A DNA stretch of 64,000 bases. It comes from UBA2336 sp964419145 (GTDB lineage Bacteria > Bacteroidota > Bacteroidia > Cytophagales > Cyclobacteriaceae). The notes beneath the pieces are model-generated. The model saw nothing but the letters and a program-made list of their open reading frames with translations. It had not been told where the DNA came from and did not search any database. Shown here one piece after another: positions 26,596 to 36,012 of this stretch (positions are counted from its first letter, which is position 1; every line of letters starts with the position of its first letter). The DNA lies in NCBI GenBank assembly GCA_964419145.1, contig CAYQOM010000002.1, forward strand, positions 819,117 through 883,116, given 5' to 3'. The position numbers and the translations under genes are program-made.

Positions 26596-29091
26596 TTAAC
26601 TTTTGCTTTCTTCGGGTGCTTCATCCTGCATCCGTTGAATTTTTTCAATAGATGAAATGCGGTCATCCTCGTTCAAGCGGATTAAACGCACACCTTGCGT
26701 TGCCCGGCCCATTACACGAAGTTCGGAAACTTTTATGCGAATGGTAATACCTGAACGGTTAATAATCATCAATTCATCATCATCGGTAACTTCCTTAATC
26801 GCAACAAGCTTGCCAGTTTTTTCGGTGATATTTATGGTTTTAACCCCTTTTCCTCCTCGTTTAGTCACCCGGTAATCATCTATAGACGACCGCTTGCCGT
26901 ATCCCTTCTCGGAAACGACCAGCAAATTTGCATCTTCCCGGGTGATGCACACCATGCCTATTACTTTATCGGTAGAAGAATCGAGTGTAACGGCTCGTAC
27001 ACCGGCTGCTGTGCGGCCCATGGGCCTCACATCCTCCTCGCTGAAATGCACAGCCTTGCCTTCCGACTTAGCTATAATGATATGGTTCTTACCATTGGTC
27101 AGCGAGGCGGTTAACAACCGGTCACCATCGTGAATGGTAATGGCATTGATGCCTCCCTGGCGAGGTCGTGAGTACGCTTCAAGGGAGGTCTTTTTAATGG
27201 TACCTTTCTCCGTACAGAGAATTACAAAGTTATTGTTCAGGTATTCTTCATCCTCTAGCGTGCGTATGTTGATTACGGCCTTTACCGTATCACCCGGCTC
27301 TATATTGATCAGGTTTTGAATGGCTCTCCCTTTCGAAGTTTTATTTCCTTCTGGAATTTCATAGGCCTTTTTCCAATACACCTTGCCGCTCTCCGTAAAA
27401 ATCAGCAGGAAATTATGTGCATGGGCAATAAACAGGTGCTCGGTAAAATCATCTTCTTTTGTCGCTACACCTCGTGAGCCAACTCCACCTCTGCCCTGGG
27501 TTCTGTATTCGGAAAGTGATGTGCGCTTGATATACCCCTGATTGGAAATCGTAATAACCATTTCCTCGTTCGGAATCATATCCTCAGGCAAAATGTCGTC
27601 TTCCTCCGTAGGAACAACCTCCGTTCTGCGATCGTCTCCATACCGGTCGCGCAATTCTGCCAGTTCATCTTTAATGATCTGCATGCGTAGCGGCTCACTT
27701 GCCAGGATATCTTTCAAGCGGCCAATCAGCTCCATTACTTCTTTATACTCCTGTTGAATCTTGTCGCGCTCCAGGCCGGTTAAGCGCTGTAAACGCATTT
27801 CCAAGATAGCCTTCGCCTGAATCTCTGATAATCCAAAGCGACTGATCAATTCTGTCTTTGCTGTTTCGGGATCTTTTGATGCCCGGATCAAGGCAATGAC
27901 TTCATCCAGGTTATCCAGCGCAATCAGGTAACCCTCCAGAATGTGTGCGCGCTTTTCTGCCTCATTCAGCTCGTAAAGTGTGCGCCTGGTCACCACTTCG
28001 TGGCGGTGTTCCACAAAATTCTTAATCAGGTCTTTCAGGTTAAGGGTTTGCGGTCTTCCCTTTACAAGGGCTACATTGTTAATTCCGAAGTTCGACTGTA
28101 ACTGGGTGTATTTGTATAAGTTATTCAGCACGATGTTACCTATTGCATCACGCTTCAGGTCATACACAATGCGGTACCCATCCCGATCTGATTCATCGCG
28201 GATATCCGAAATGCCTTCTATTTTCTTTTCATTAATCAAGGCAGCCGTTTTCTCAATCATCAGGGCTTTGTTAACCTGATAGGGTATCTCGGTCACCACG
28301 ATCTGCTCCCGGCCATTAGCCTGGGTTACAATCTCGGCTTTGGAGCGTACCACAACCCTGCCCCGGCCCGTTCTGTACGCTTCCCGAACTCCTGAAATGC
28401 CATAAATGATACCTCCAGTCGGAAAATCCGGAGCGGTGACAAACTTCATCAGGTCTTCAATGGTGATGTCGTTATTGTCGATATACGCCACAATGCCATC
28501 AACCACTTCGCGCAGGTTATGCGGAGCCATGTTAGTGGCCATACCAACCGCAATGCCCGAGGCTCCATTCACCAACAGGTTAGGCAATTTACCCGGCAGT
28601 ACGGTGGGTTCGGTTAACGAATCATCAAAGTTGGGTTGGAAATCAACGGTGTCCTTGTTGATATCAGCCAGCAATTCTTCTGCAATTCTGCGCAAGCGGG
28701 CCTCCGTGTAACGCATGGCGGCAGCAGCATCTCCGTCTATCGAACCAAAGTTACCCTGTCCGTCAACCAACGGGTAACGCATCGACCAATCCTGGGCCAT
28801 ACGCACCATGGTTTCGTAAACAGAAGCATCCCCATGCGGGTGGTACTTACCGAGTACTTCCCCCACAATACGGGCCGACTTTTTATACGATTTGTTATAA
28901 TTAACGCCCAGTTCAAGCATGCCGTACAACACCCTACGGTGTACAGGCTTTAAGCCATCGCGAACATCGGGCAGCGCGCGAGAAACAATAACCGACATCG
29001 AATAATCGATGTAGGCACCGCGCATTTCATCTTCAATATTGATCGGGATTATGTTTTGCCGTTCAGGCAAATTACCGGTTTCTTCAGCCAC
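26596..29091 (-). CDS. gyrA: DNA gyrase subunit A
   Basis: The 831-residue protein is full length. The winged-helix and breakage-reunion domain carries the catalytic Tyr128 in AAAMRYTEARL. The C-terminal domain has beta-pinwheel blades with a recognisable GyrA box (QGRGGVGSRG) needed for DNA wrapping and negative supercoiling, and an acidic tail. With GyrB, which is not in this window, it introduces negative supercoils. The quinolone-determining region reads HGDASVYET, so the position equivalent to E. coli Ser83 is Ala89 and that equivalent to Asp87 is Glu93. The start MAEETGNLPERQN fits Bacteroidota GyrA proteins. Confidence 0.97.
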   Translation of the reverse strand: MAEETGNLPERQNIIPINIEDEMRGAYIDYSMSVIVSRALPDVRDGLKPVHRRVLYGMLELGVNYNKSYKKSARIVGEVLGKYHPHGDASVYETMVRMAQDWSMRYPLVDGQGNFGSIDGDAAAAMRYTEARLRRIAEELLADINKDTVDFQPNFDDSLTEPTVLPGKLPNLLVNGASGIAVGMATNMAPHNLREVVDGIVAYIDNNDITIEDLMKFVTAPDFPTGGIIYGISGVREAYRTGRGRVVVRSKAEIVTQANGREQIVVTEIPYQVNKALMIEKTAALINEKKIEGISDIRDESDRDGYRIVYDLKRDAIGNIVLNNLYKYTQLQSNFGINNVALVKGRPQTLNLKDLIKNFVEHRHEVVTRRTLYELNEAEKRAHILEGYLIALDNLDEVIALIRASKDPETAKTELISRFGLSEIQAKAILEMRLQRLTGLERDKIQQEYKEVMELIGRLKDILASEPLRMQIIKDELAELRDRYGDDRRTEVVPTEEDDILPEDMIPNEEMVITISNQGYIKRTSLSEYRTQGRGGVGSRGVATKEDDFTEHLFIAHAHNFLLIFTESGKVYWKKAYEIPEGNKTSKGRAIQNLINIEPGDTVKAVINIRTLEDEEYLNNNFVILCTEKGTIKKTSLEAYSRPRQGGINAITIHDGDRLLTASLTNGKNHIIIAKSEGKAVHFSEEDVRPMGRTAAGVRAVTLDSSTDKVIGMVCITREDANLLVVSEKGYGKRSSIDDYRVTKRGGKGVKTINITEKTGKLVAIKEVTDDDELMIINRSGITIRIKVSELRVMGRATQGVRLIRLNEDDRISSIEKIQRMQDEAPEESKS

Positions 29092-29250
29092 GGTTTTCTA
29101 TCAGATTTTAGTCAGTTTACCTTCACTTTTACAACCCTCTTTATGGGCAATTTTCAAGCGGTGCAAGATAATAATTTGATGCTAAAAACGGGCGTTTCTA
29201 ACTGCTTTTATTAGGATTTTCAGGCCTGATTTTCAGGTAGTTCAGGCGCA

Positions 29251-30279
29251 CTAATACGGGTTAAGTTTGCGCTTGTTTTTACCCTTGTATTTGATCAGGT
29301 TCGGGTAGTTTTCACCGTGGTGAGGATTCTGTTTTTTCCATATGGGATGTACCCGGCTCCGGTACTCGCGGTTGCCATGCGCATGGTTGATTTGGGCGCG
29401 ACATTCCTTGTTGTAGCAACGCCTCAATTCAGGTATCCGATAAGATGCCCCAACGTTGATGTAAAAGGCATTCATACGATGCCTGATACTCGTTCCGGTC
29501 TCCGCAATATTCAAATCATATCCTTTGAATTCGATTGACGGGCGAATAAACAACCGAAAGTACTCTGACATTTCTCTTTCAACCATGCCGCCCAGATTGA
29601 AAAATATGCCCTTATCAATTACAGCCTTATCAAATTTTTTACCGAGGCTGTACCCGCCTATCTGGGCATCCACGGTAAGCAGGTATTTATCATACCGATA
29701 AACCGATGCACCGAGCAGTACAAAATACTTCTTCAGAAAAAATGAAGAGACCTCAGGCTGATAAGTGTTGATATCATTCCCAAATGAAAGTGGTTCAAAG
29801 TCGTTTACCTTGGTGTACTCGAATGAGTACCCACCCCCAATGCGGTATCGTTGTTTAATTTCAACATGCGCGGTTAACCGCAACGGGATATTGAACGATT
29901 TGGTTCGAAATCCCAGGCTGGCTGTATCCGGACTCACCAGGAACTCTCCCGGGTTAATCGTAAGCGTGGTGTCAACCACCTCGTTAAACCAATTGAATAA
30001 TCCATTAGCCGGTGTGGCCGGATTAAACAGGTATGGGTTTCCGGTAGCGGGTTGATAAATGCCTAAATCCTCAAGTTCATGCCTGAACGTTGTTGAACCG
30101 TAACCCGTGCTTAACCCGAAATGCACCTTGCTTAATAGTTTGCGGAATAACCCTATCCCCTGCCTGTCGACATAGAAATGATCAAGGGGAATGCTGACAT
30201 CCTTCTCCTCCTGTGCAACGCCTGTTAAGGGCACACCGAAGGCAATAATCAGAAGGGATATGATGAGTTTTTGGTTCAG
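29251..30279 (-). CDS. Outer-membrane beta-barrel protein with a probable non-AUG start
   Basis: The barrel pattern of aromatic-rich alternating strands runs through about residues 45-290, followed by a basic tail (RSRVHPIWKKQNP, KGKNKRKLNPY). The first standard start codon, GTG at 30234, would leave only eight residues before the signal cleavage site GVAQ and cut the signal peptide in half. The open frame upstream encodes NQKLIISLLIIAFG, an ideal signal core, starting from CTG at 30279 (or ATT at 30291). No ATG, GTG or TTG occurs between the upstream stop and 30234. I therefore place the start at the CTG. The function is unknown. Confidence 0.6.
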   Translation of the reverse strand: MNQKLIISLLIIAFGVPLTGVAQEEKDVSIPLDHFYVDRQGIGLFRKLLSKVHFGLSTGYGSTTFRHELEDLGIYQPATGNPYLFNPATPANGLFNWFNEVVDTTLTINPGEFLVSPDTASLGFRTKSFNIPLRLTAHVEIKQRYRIGGGYSFEYTKVNDFEPLSFGNDINTYQPEVSSFFLKKYFVLLGASVYRYDKYLLTVDAQIGGYSLGKKFDKAVIDKGIFFNLGGMVEREMSEYFRLFIRPSIEFKGYDLNIAETGTSIRHRMNAFYINVGASYRIPELRRCYNKECRAQINHAHGNREYRSRVHPIWKKQNPHHGENYPNLIKYKGKNKRKLNPY

Positions 30280-30338
30280 GCGGATAAAAATTTGATAGTG
30301 AGAATATTACACCTCGTTCATACGCTGAAGATAAACGT

Positions 30339-30346
30339 CAAAAATA
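30339..30346 (-). promoter_or_regulatory. Candidate -7 element for the barrel gene
   Basis: Minus-strand TATTTTTG matches TAnnTTTG exactly. It lies about 60 nt upstream of the proposed CTG start at 30279 and between this gene and the TPR lipoprotein gene. Confidence 0.35.
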
Positions 30347-30372
30347 GGTAAATTCAGGCAATTTGCCGCATG

Positions 30373-31758
30373 CTAATACCTCCTGACAGGTCTTGATTCT
30401 AACGAAGTGAAGGTGTGAAAAAGTGTTTGCCCGCGTTTGGCTTTATAGGTAAAGGTGCGAGCCTCTTCAGAACCATTGGGAAGTTGCAACTTGAACTGTG
30501 TGGCATTGGTCCCTTCATTCATGGGTACCCGGGTATAAAAAATGCTATGCGGTAAGGTTTGCCAATTCCGTGTGTCTGCCTTTTCTGTCATGGCATTCAC
30601 CATACCAATCAACGCCCCAAGGCTTTCATCTTCCTTGCGCGCGCTATGCTCAGCTGCTTTCTTGAGGGCTACCCGGATCAGTGCTTTACTAAACTCGAGC
30701 CACATGCGTTCCTGCAGCGACTTAAAAGCAATTTTATTGATGTCCTCGGCCATATCAAGCGGGTACTCATTTCCATCAAGGGAGATGGAGGCATCCGCAT
30801 AGAGCGGTGGGCGTTCAATGTACCGGGGAAACGCCACTCGAAAAAACTCAATCTTGCTCAATGACTTTTGATCGTCTTCATCGTAAACGGGAAACGTGTA
30901 GCTGAGCCCAAGTTGTTCATTGTAAAAGATGAACTGATCGTTCGACCGACTGATCATAAAGTTGATGCTCCATTCATCCTTCACCGGCCCTAATCCGTTG
31001 TGCCAGAAGAATACCAGATCAGCCTCGCGTTGTTTTACTTTATAATCGTACAAACCAAATTCATTTTTGAATCTTTCAAATTCCTCGGTGAAGCCACTCC
31101 GATAGGCTGTTTCAAGTAAATCGGTTTTTAACTGATCGGGGGCGTTTACACCAAACATTGAAGTGTAATCTTGCTGATAAATTTCCAATGCATTCCGATA
31201 CGCAATGAAGGCATTGTTCCAATCCCCATTTGCCTGGTATATGATGCCCATCAGGTTATGAACAAAGGCATCGCGCCTGTACTTCTCGGTTGAAGCATAA
31301 CGATCGGCTAATTGTTGAAGTCGAATGTTCAGCCGCCTGCATTCCACAAGCGCTTCTTCATATTTTTCCATCTTTAAAAAATTGAGCGCCTTGTAATACA
31401 GCAGCATCAGGTGTTCATGATCCTCTCCCCGATAAATGGTTACGGTGGGATTGGTGAGATAGGAAGCTGCTTCGCGGGCATAGTTGATTCGGTAATCTTC
31501 ACCAAAAATGAAAGCCTTTTCAAAGTAGGAATTGCTTTCTTCATATTGCCCCATTACAGACAACAATAAGCCGTTGTTGACATATGATAGAAATTCTGCA
31601 TGCTTGCGTTTGTACAGGCTGCTCGACCGCAGGGTTTTTAAAGCCTGTTCCAGATTACCTTCTTCAAACTGGCGGTTGTATTCGTATGTACCTTCGTAAA
31701 AGGATGCACATGCTGAAAACAGCATCAGTAAACTGATGACGGAAAGGGTTTTCAGCAT
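30373..31758 (-). CDS. TPR lipoprotein (COG3014-like) partnered with LpoB
   Basis: The 461-residue protein begins with a lipoprotein signal ending at FSAC (Cys about 17). TPR-like helices follow, such as GQYEESNSYFEKAF, EKYEEALVECRRLN and GDWNNAFIAYRNAL. The C-terminal third is beta-rich. It resembles the COG3014 group, which in many Gram-negatives neighbours lpoB-type genes. Here the LpoB-like gene ends 10 nt upstream, so the two are probably co-transcribed. A role in controlling peptidoglycan synthesis at the outer membrane is an inference from that pairing. Confidence 0.7.
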   Translation of the reverse strand: MLKTLSVISLLMLFSACASFYEGTYEYNRQFEEGNLEQALKTLRSSSLYKRKHAEFLSYVNNGLLLSVMGQYEESNSYFEKAFIFGEDYRINYAREAASYLTNPTVTIYRGEDHEHLMLLYYKALNFLKMEKYEEALVECRRLNIRLQQLADRYASTEKYRRDAFVHNLMGIIYQANGDWNNAFIAYRNALEIYQQDYTSMFGVNAPDQLKTDLLETAYRSGFTEEFERFKNEFGLYDYKVKQREADLVFFWHNGLGPVKDEWSINFMISRSNDQFIFYNEQLGLSYTFPVYDEDDQKSLSKIEFFRVAFPRYIERPPLYADASISLDGNEYPLDMAEDINKIAFKSLQERMWLEFSKALIRVALKKAAEHSARKEDESLGALIGMVNAMTEKADTRNWQTLPHSIFYTRVPMNEGTNATQFKLQLPNGSEEARTFTYKAKRGQTLFHTFTSLESRPVRRY

Positions 31759-31768
31759 GACTAATGGA

Positions 31769-32341
31769 TTAGTTCTTTACCAGCTTTTTGATTTCGTTTT
31801 GTCCGTACCAGATGCGTTTGTTGCTTTCCACATCGGTGAGGAAAAGTGTAGTGATGTAGTTGACCACGCGCTTCTTCTGATACACATCGGTTTCGGAAGT
31901 CATTTCACCAAATAAGATCAGGTCAGCCCCAACTTCTTTGCCCCACCGTGCAGCTGTTGCCGGATCAGCAAAATCCTGTTGCTCGGCCCGCTCCTGGCGT
32001 ACCTTATCCCGAAATTCTTCCCCCTCCACCAATTCGGCAATGCCAGAATTATGAATGACCATTTCAAACTTGCGGATATAGTTAGCGGCATCAATGTGCT
32101 CGCTTGTTTTATTCCTGATTGAACTGATTACCAGCACTGGCTTTCTTCCGAGAGACTCTGCGTATTTCTGAAACTGATCCGATTCAAACAAATCATGAAT
32201 CATCTGGTCGGCTACTTTGCGTGAGTCCGTATCGTTCCAGCGCCCACTCAAGTCAATTTGCGTAGCGGGATCAATCCGGGTAACGGAACGGGAACAGGAG
32301 AACAGCGCGAAAACAGCGAAAAGTATAATGAACTTATTCAT
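31769..32341 (-). CDS. LpoB-type penicillin-binding-protein activator lipoprotein
   Basis: The 190-residue protein has a lipobox ending at LFSC (Cys 16) and a compact alpha/beta domain. Typical blocks are IDLSGRWNDTDSRKVADQMI, PVLVISSIRNKTSEHID, FRDKVRQERAEQQDF and GADLILFGEMTSE. LpoB proteins reach from the outer membrane through the peptidoglycan to stimulate the bifunctional synthase PBP1b. It lies 52 nt after rpe and 10 nt before the COG3014-like partner. The Bacteroidota target has not been defined from sequence. Confidence 0.85.
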   Translation of the reverse strand: MNKFIILFAVFALFSCSRSVTRIDPATQIDLSGRWNDTDSRKVADQMIHDLFESDQFQKYAESLGRKPVLVISSIRNKTSEHIDAANYIRKFEMVIHNSGIAELVEGEEFRDKVRQERAEQQDFADPATAARWGKEVGADLILFGEMTSETDVYQKKRVVNYITTLFLTDVESNKRIWYGQNEIKKLVKN

Positions 32342-32393
32342 ACGAGAATGTTTGCATTAAAAAATCAAAAACCTTGCCGGAAATGCTGATTTA

Positions 32394-33050
32394 TCATCCA
32401 ATTTGCTTCAGCTGCGCAATCACTGCTTTCGGATTTTCTGCACTGAAAACAAAATTGCCGGCAACCAGAACGTCCGCTCCCGCTTGCCGTAACGCAGGCG
32501 CGTTAGTAAGGTTTACCCCGCCATCAATTTCAATCTTTGCTGATGAATTTCGGGAATTTGTCAGGGCTTTAAGCGCACGGGTTTTTTCATACGTTCTTTC
32601 AATAAATTTCTGACCACCAAATCCAGGGTTCACAGCCATCATGCACACCAGGTCAATATCGGCAATGATGTCTTCCAACAAATTTACAGACGTATGCGGA
32701 TTGATGGCTACACCAGCCTGGCATCCCAGTGCTTTAATTTCCTGCACCGTGCGGTGCAAATGTTCGCAGGCTTCATAATGAACCGTTATGGTCGATGCCC
32801 CTGCTTCCTTGAACGCATTCAGATACCGCTCCGGATGAACAATCATCAGGTGTACATCCAATGGCTTTTTTGCATGCTTTTTTATAGCCGATGTAACGGG
32901 CAATCCAAACGAAAGATTGGGTACAAAAACGCCATCCATAATGTCGATATGAATCCAGTCGGCATCACTTTCATTAATCATGTGAACTTCCCGTTCAAGA
33001 TTAGCAAAATCAGCAGCTAGAATGGAGGGTGCAATTATTGGTTGAGCCAT
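32394..33050 (-). CDS. rpe: Ribulose-phosphate 3-epimerase
   Basis: The 218-residue TIM-barrel enzyme has all family marks: APSILAADFANL at the N-terminus, WIHIDIMDGVFVPN with the metal-binding His and Asp, DVHLMIVHPERY, VNPGFGGQKF and the second-Asp block EIDGGVN. It interconverts ribulose 5-phosphate and xylulose 5-phosphate in the pentose phosphate pathway. It lies between a T9SS protease gene and lpoB on the same strand. The intergenic spacings of 31 and 52 nt suggest a shared transcript, though the functions are unrelated. Confidence 0.96.
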   Translation of the reverse strand: MAQPIIAPSILAADFANLEREVHMINESDADWIHIDIMDGVFVPNLSFGLPVTSAIKKHAKKPLDVHLMIVHPERYLNAFKEAGASTITVHYEACEHLHRTVQEIKALGCQAGVAINPHTSVNLLEDIIADIDLVCMMAVNPGFGGQKFIERTYEKTRALKALTNSRNSSAKIEIDGGVNLTNAPALRQAGADVLVAGNFVFSAENPKAVIAQLKQIG

Positions 33051-33081
33051 GTGAAAAATTTCCCAAATATAAGGCTCTGAT

Positions 33082-34701
33082 TCAGTTCATCTTTACGATT
33101 CTGAAGGTTAAAATCCGATCAACTGTGGTTAGTCGCAAAATATAAATACCGGAAGCTAACCCCGATACATCGGCTGTGTATTGATTATTCAACCATGAAA
33201 AGGAAATTTCTCGTTCTGTTAGCACCTGACCCTGACTCGAGACCAAGGCCAGCTTTATATTCCCTCCTTCCGGTGAAGCGGGGCGGACAGTAAGTATATC
33301 CGTAACGGGATTTGGAAAAATGATTACAGGCTCGGTTTGATTGGACTGCTCCAGATAGTGCACTACAGCGAGGTAATTCGGAATGCCGTACCCCAGCAAA
33401 TTATCTGGGTTGCTTGCCTGAGAAGCTGTATGACGAAGGGCTGAAAGTAAATCTGAATTTTTCAACTCCGGGTTGGCCTGCCAAATCCCCGCGACCAATG
33501 AGGTTACAAGCGGTGCTGAAAAGGAAGTGCCTGATCCGGTGAGTACTGATCCGCTGGCACGAACTACCGAAACACCCGAACCCAATGCAACCAAGTCTGG
33601 TTTAATTCTTCCATCGGCACTTGGGCCTATTGAACTGGAAGGTGAACGCACACCGAAACTGTTGATGTTACCAACAGCCAATACATCATTGCCATCTGCG
33701 GGGCCGGTAATGATGCGCCACGAGGCATCGTTCCCTTCATTTCCGGCACTGGCCACCACCATCATTCCCTTGCTGAATGCCAGTTGTGCTGCCTGGGTCA
33801 CTACAGTTGTTTTCCCATCCAATTGTTCGGTTGTATAATTCATGGATGCGATGTCAAACGTACTGTACCCTAATGATGATTGAATGATATCGGCCCCGGC
33901 ACTGTCGGCACGTTCAGCTGCAAACAGCCAGTTGTATTCCTCAATGCGATATTCTGTTGGAACATCTTCCGTTACATAAAGCTGGTACGAAGCCTCCGTA
34001 ACGCCACCGGTAAATGATCCATCCACGTTTGCACTCATGATGGATAACACGCGGGTACCGTGGTCATCGTATTGAAAGACATTTGAAGTTCCGGATATAA
34101 AATCAAAAGAATTATTAAGATCAATTTGATTGTTGGTGAACAAATGCTGAAATGGTGTTGTCAGATTTACACCCAAAAACCCGCCATCGAAAACAGCAAT
34201 AACAATTCCATCTCCTTGCTTTCCATCCAGGTGCATGGCATCAAGTCCGAGCATTGAAAGTTGCGTATCGGTTGCTTCCGCAGCGGCCTCGGTCACTTGA
34301 GTTTTGAATTTGCTGCGGCTACCGGAAGCAGGGTGATCTCCCGGTGAAACAAATTCGACAGATGATACATAGGGTAAATCCTCGAGTGCAGAAAGTATCG
34401 CATCATCGCAAGAAACCAATGCTCCATTCATCCATTTGGTCGTGTAGATTACTGCTGCACCCGCATCGCGAAGACCTTGAACATAAGCTGGGTTTACAGG
34501 TAAGTCGTTTTCTGATATTGAAATGTTCTGACGTGCTCTTCGGTCGAGTGCTCGTTGCGTTAAGAACGTTTCCGGAGCGTTTATGGAATAAGGGGTACCC
34601 GTCTTATCTGCAAAAAAAACAACGTATTGATTTTCCTGCGCCTGTACACCAAGCGCGCAGACATCAAATACCAGAAGAAAAAGAAATTTATTCCACCCCA
34701 T
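33082..34701 (-). CDS. Subtilisin-like serine protease (S8) with T9SS type A sorting domain
   Basis: The 539-residue protein has a signal peptide (cleavage after VQAQ, about residue 22), an I9-like propeptide region (about 25-120) and an S8 catalytic domain. The triad is visible: Asp172 in VFDGGFLG, His214 in DDHGTRVLSIM and Ser393 in GSGTSFSAP, with oxyanion Asn321 in ASAGNEGN. The last 80 residues form a T9SS type A sorting domain beginning FPNPVTDILTV and ending in a basic tail. The protease should be exported across the outer membrane and lipid-anchored or released. Its start overlaps the upstream lipoprotein gene by 14 nt. Substrate unknown. Confidence 0.92.
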   Translation of the reverse strand: MGWNKFLFLLVFDVCALGVQAQENQYVVFFADKTGTPYSINAPETFLTQRALDRRARQNISISENDLPVNPAYVQGLRDAGAAVIYTTKWMNGALVSCDDAILSALEDLPYVSSVEFVSPGDHPASGSRSKFKTQVTEAAAEATDTQLSMLGLDAMHLDGKQGDGIVIAVFDGGFLGVNLTTPFQHLFTNNQIDLNNSFDFISGTSNVFQYDDHGTRVLSIMSANVDGSFTGGVTEASYQLYVTEDVPTEYRIEEYNWLFAAERADSAGADIIQSSLGYSTFDIASMNYTTEQLDGKTTVVTQAAQLAFSKGMMVVASAGNEGNDASWRIITGPADGNDVLAVGNINSFGVRSPSSSIGPSADGRIKPDLVALGSGVSVVRASGSVLTGSGTSFSAPLVTSLVAGIWQANPELKNSDLLSALRHTASQASNPDNLLGYGIPNYLAVVHYLEQSNQTEPVIIFPNPVTDILTVRPASPEGGNIKLALVSSQGQVLTEREISFSWLNNQYTADVSGLASGIYILRLTTVDRILTFRIVKMN

Positions 34702-35368
34702 AATCCATCAACACCATCTTCCTGTAGGTACCGTTATTGATTTGGTTAGTGCAAGTGCCTCCGGAGCAATTGTACTCCCACACCTGGTATTCACTAAACA
34801 CCAATCCCTTATCCAGGCTATACACTTCTAATCGATCATCTTTAAATACCAAATTACTCTCACGATTTTGGTTTATCACCACCACATCTGAAAACATAAC
34901 ACCGTCACCGGCATCAAAGTTACCACCGTATTGCTCCAGGGTGTATAAATCCTCTCCTTCATCGTTAAAGAGATTCCCATTCCATGACACATTCGCGCGC
35001 ATGGGGAAAACAAGCTTGGCATAGGTGGTGTTTCCTTCAGCTACCAATGCAAATTGATTGGTTAAGCGAACGGACCAGGTTTCCTGATATTCCCAGGCCT
35101 CATTGTCTGCATGGCGCGTGCTTCTGTATAACACATAGGTTAATCCTCCCTCCTGATTTTCAAAGGCATCTGTCACTTCCACACGAAGTTGATAGGCCAA
35201 CGATTCGGGTGGATTAAAAGCGGTGTAGTTAATTTCGTCCACATCATAAACCTGGTAAAACCCAATTTGAAGCGGGAAAAAAGCAGCATCATTCAGCCGG
35301 GTTTCATCAGAGGAACAACTCCACGAAACATATATCAGAATCAATAAATATGATGCAATTCTTTTCAA
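34688..35368 (-). CDS. Small exported lipoprotein of unknown function
   Basis: The 226-residue protein has a lipobox ending at SWSC (Cys 18), then a beta-rich domain with motifs FFPLQIGFYQVYDVDE and a late YRKMVLMDYG. I do not recognise a named family beyond its general resemblance to small Bacteroidota surface lipoproteins with one Cys pair (NCSGGTC). Its end overlaps the start of the T9SS protease gene by 14 nt, so the two are co-translated and may act together. A candidate promoter lies about 50 nt upstream. Confidence 0.7.
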   Translation of the reverse strand: MKRIASYLLILIYVSWSCSSDETRLNDAAFFPLQIGFYQVYDVDEINYTAFNPPESLAYQLRVEVTDAFENQEGGLTYVLYRSTRHADNEAWEYQETWSVRLTNQFALVAEGNTTYAKLVFPMRANVSWNGNLFNDEGEDLYTLEQYGGNFDAGDGVMFSDVVVINQNRESNLVFKDDRLEVYSLDKGLVFSEYQVWEYNCSGGTCTNQINNGTYRKMVLMDYGVE

Positions 35369-35417
35369 CTATCCTTCCTTTTAAGTAAATCGGCCTGATA
35401 AATAACTCTCAGTTTTA

Positions 35418-35425
35418 CAAAGTTA
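35418..35425 (-). promoter_or_regulatory. Candidate -7 element for the lipoprotein-protease transcript
   Basis: Minus-strand TAACTTTG matches TAnnTTTG exactly, about 50 nt upstream of the lipoprotein start. It lies in the 68-nt gap between divergent genes. No clear -33 TTTG is seen at 19-21 nt. Confidence 0.4.
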
Positions 35426-35436
35426 TCGATTTTAGA

Positions 35437-36012
35437 ATGGCCTTAAAAGTAACCGTTAAAGTGGGAAACATTTCAAACCTGAGTGATGCACGTTACAGCG
35501 CAGGCATGGGCGTGGATTTGTTGGGGTTTACCGTGGTACCCGGTAGGGATGGGTATGTTGACCCCAAACAATTTCAGGAAATGCGCGGTTGGTTTGCCGG
35601 GCCAAAAGTAGTAGCCGAAGCCTACGGTGCAGACGAGCTGAACGAAATCATGAAGCAGTATCAACCCGATCTTGTGGAGCTATCGGTTGAAGATTTAATG
35701 GTATTAAACCCCTCAGGCCTGAAATTAATTGTGGCCACTTCCGTGGAAGGATTTGATCGACACAAACAGATAATTGAGCAGTATAAATCCAATATAGCGT
35801 TCCTGCTGGTTCCTGAGCCTGTAACAGATCGAGAGCTTCTTGATCTTGCAGCCGAGTTTCAGGTACTGGTTGACAATCCGGGTGAGAACATCCAGCAACT
35901 GATTGAAATACCTAATGTTGGTATAACACTTAAAGGTTCAGCCGAAGCCAGGCCCGGTTTCAAAAACTATGACGAGTTGGCTCAGGTATTGGAGTTTCTG
36001 GAGGAATCCTGA
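35437..36012 (+). CDS. TrpF-like (phosphoribosylanthranilate isomerase fold) protein lacking the catalytic cysteine
   Basis: The 191-residue protein has the TrpF barrel outline: an N-terminal KVGNISNLSDARYSAGMGVDLLGF block that parallels the enzyme's KxCGIT-xDA-GAD-LGF, a central strand series, and a C-terminal TLKGSAEARPGFKNYDEL resembling the phosphate-binding SSGVE-PGxKD loop. The catalytic cysteine of TrpF is replaced by Gly10 (KVGN instead of K-I-C-G), so isomerase activity is doubtful. No other tryptophan gene is nearby. It may be a paralog with a new role. Its 3' end overlaps the convergent response-regulator gene by 31 nt. Confidence 0.6.
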   Translation: MALKVTVKVGNISNLSDARYSAGMGVDLLGFTVVPGRDGYVDPKQFQEMRGWFAGPKVVAEAYGADELNEIMKQYQPDLVELSVEDLMVLNPSGLKLIVATSVEGFDRHKQIIEQYKSNIAFLLVPEPVTDRELLDLAAEFQVLVDNPGENIQQLIEIPNVGITLKGSAEARPGFKNYDELAQVLEFLEES

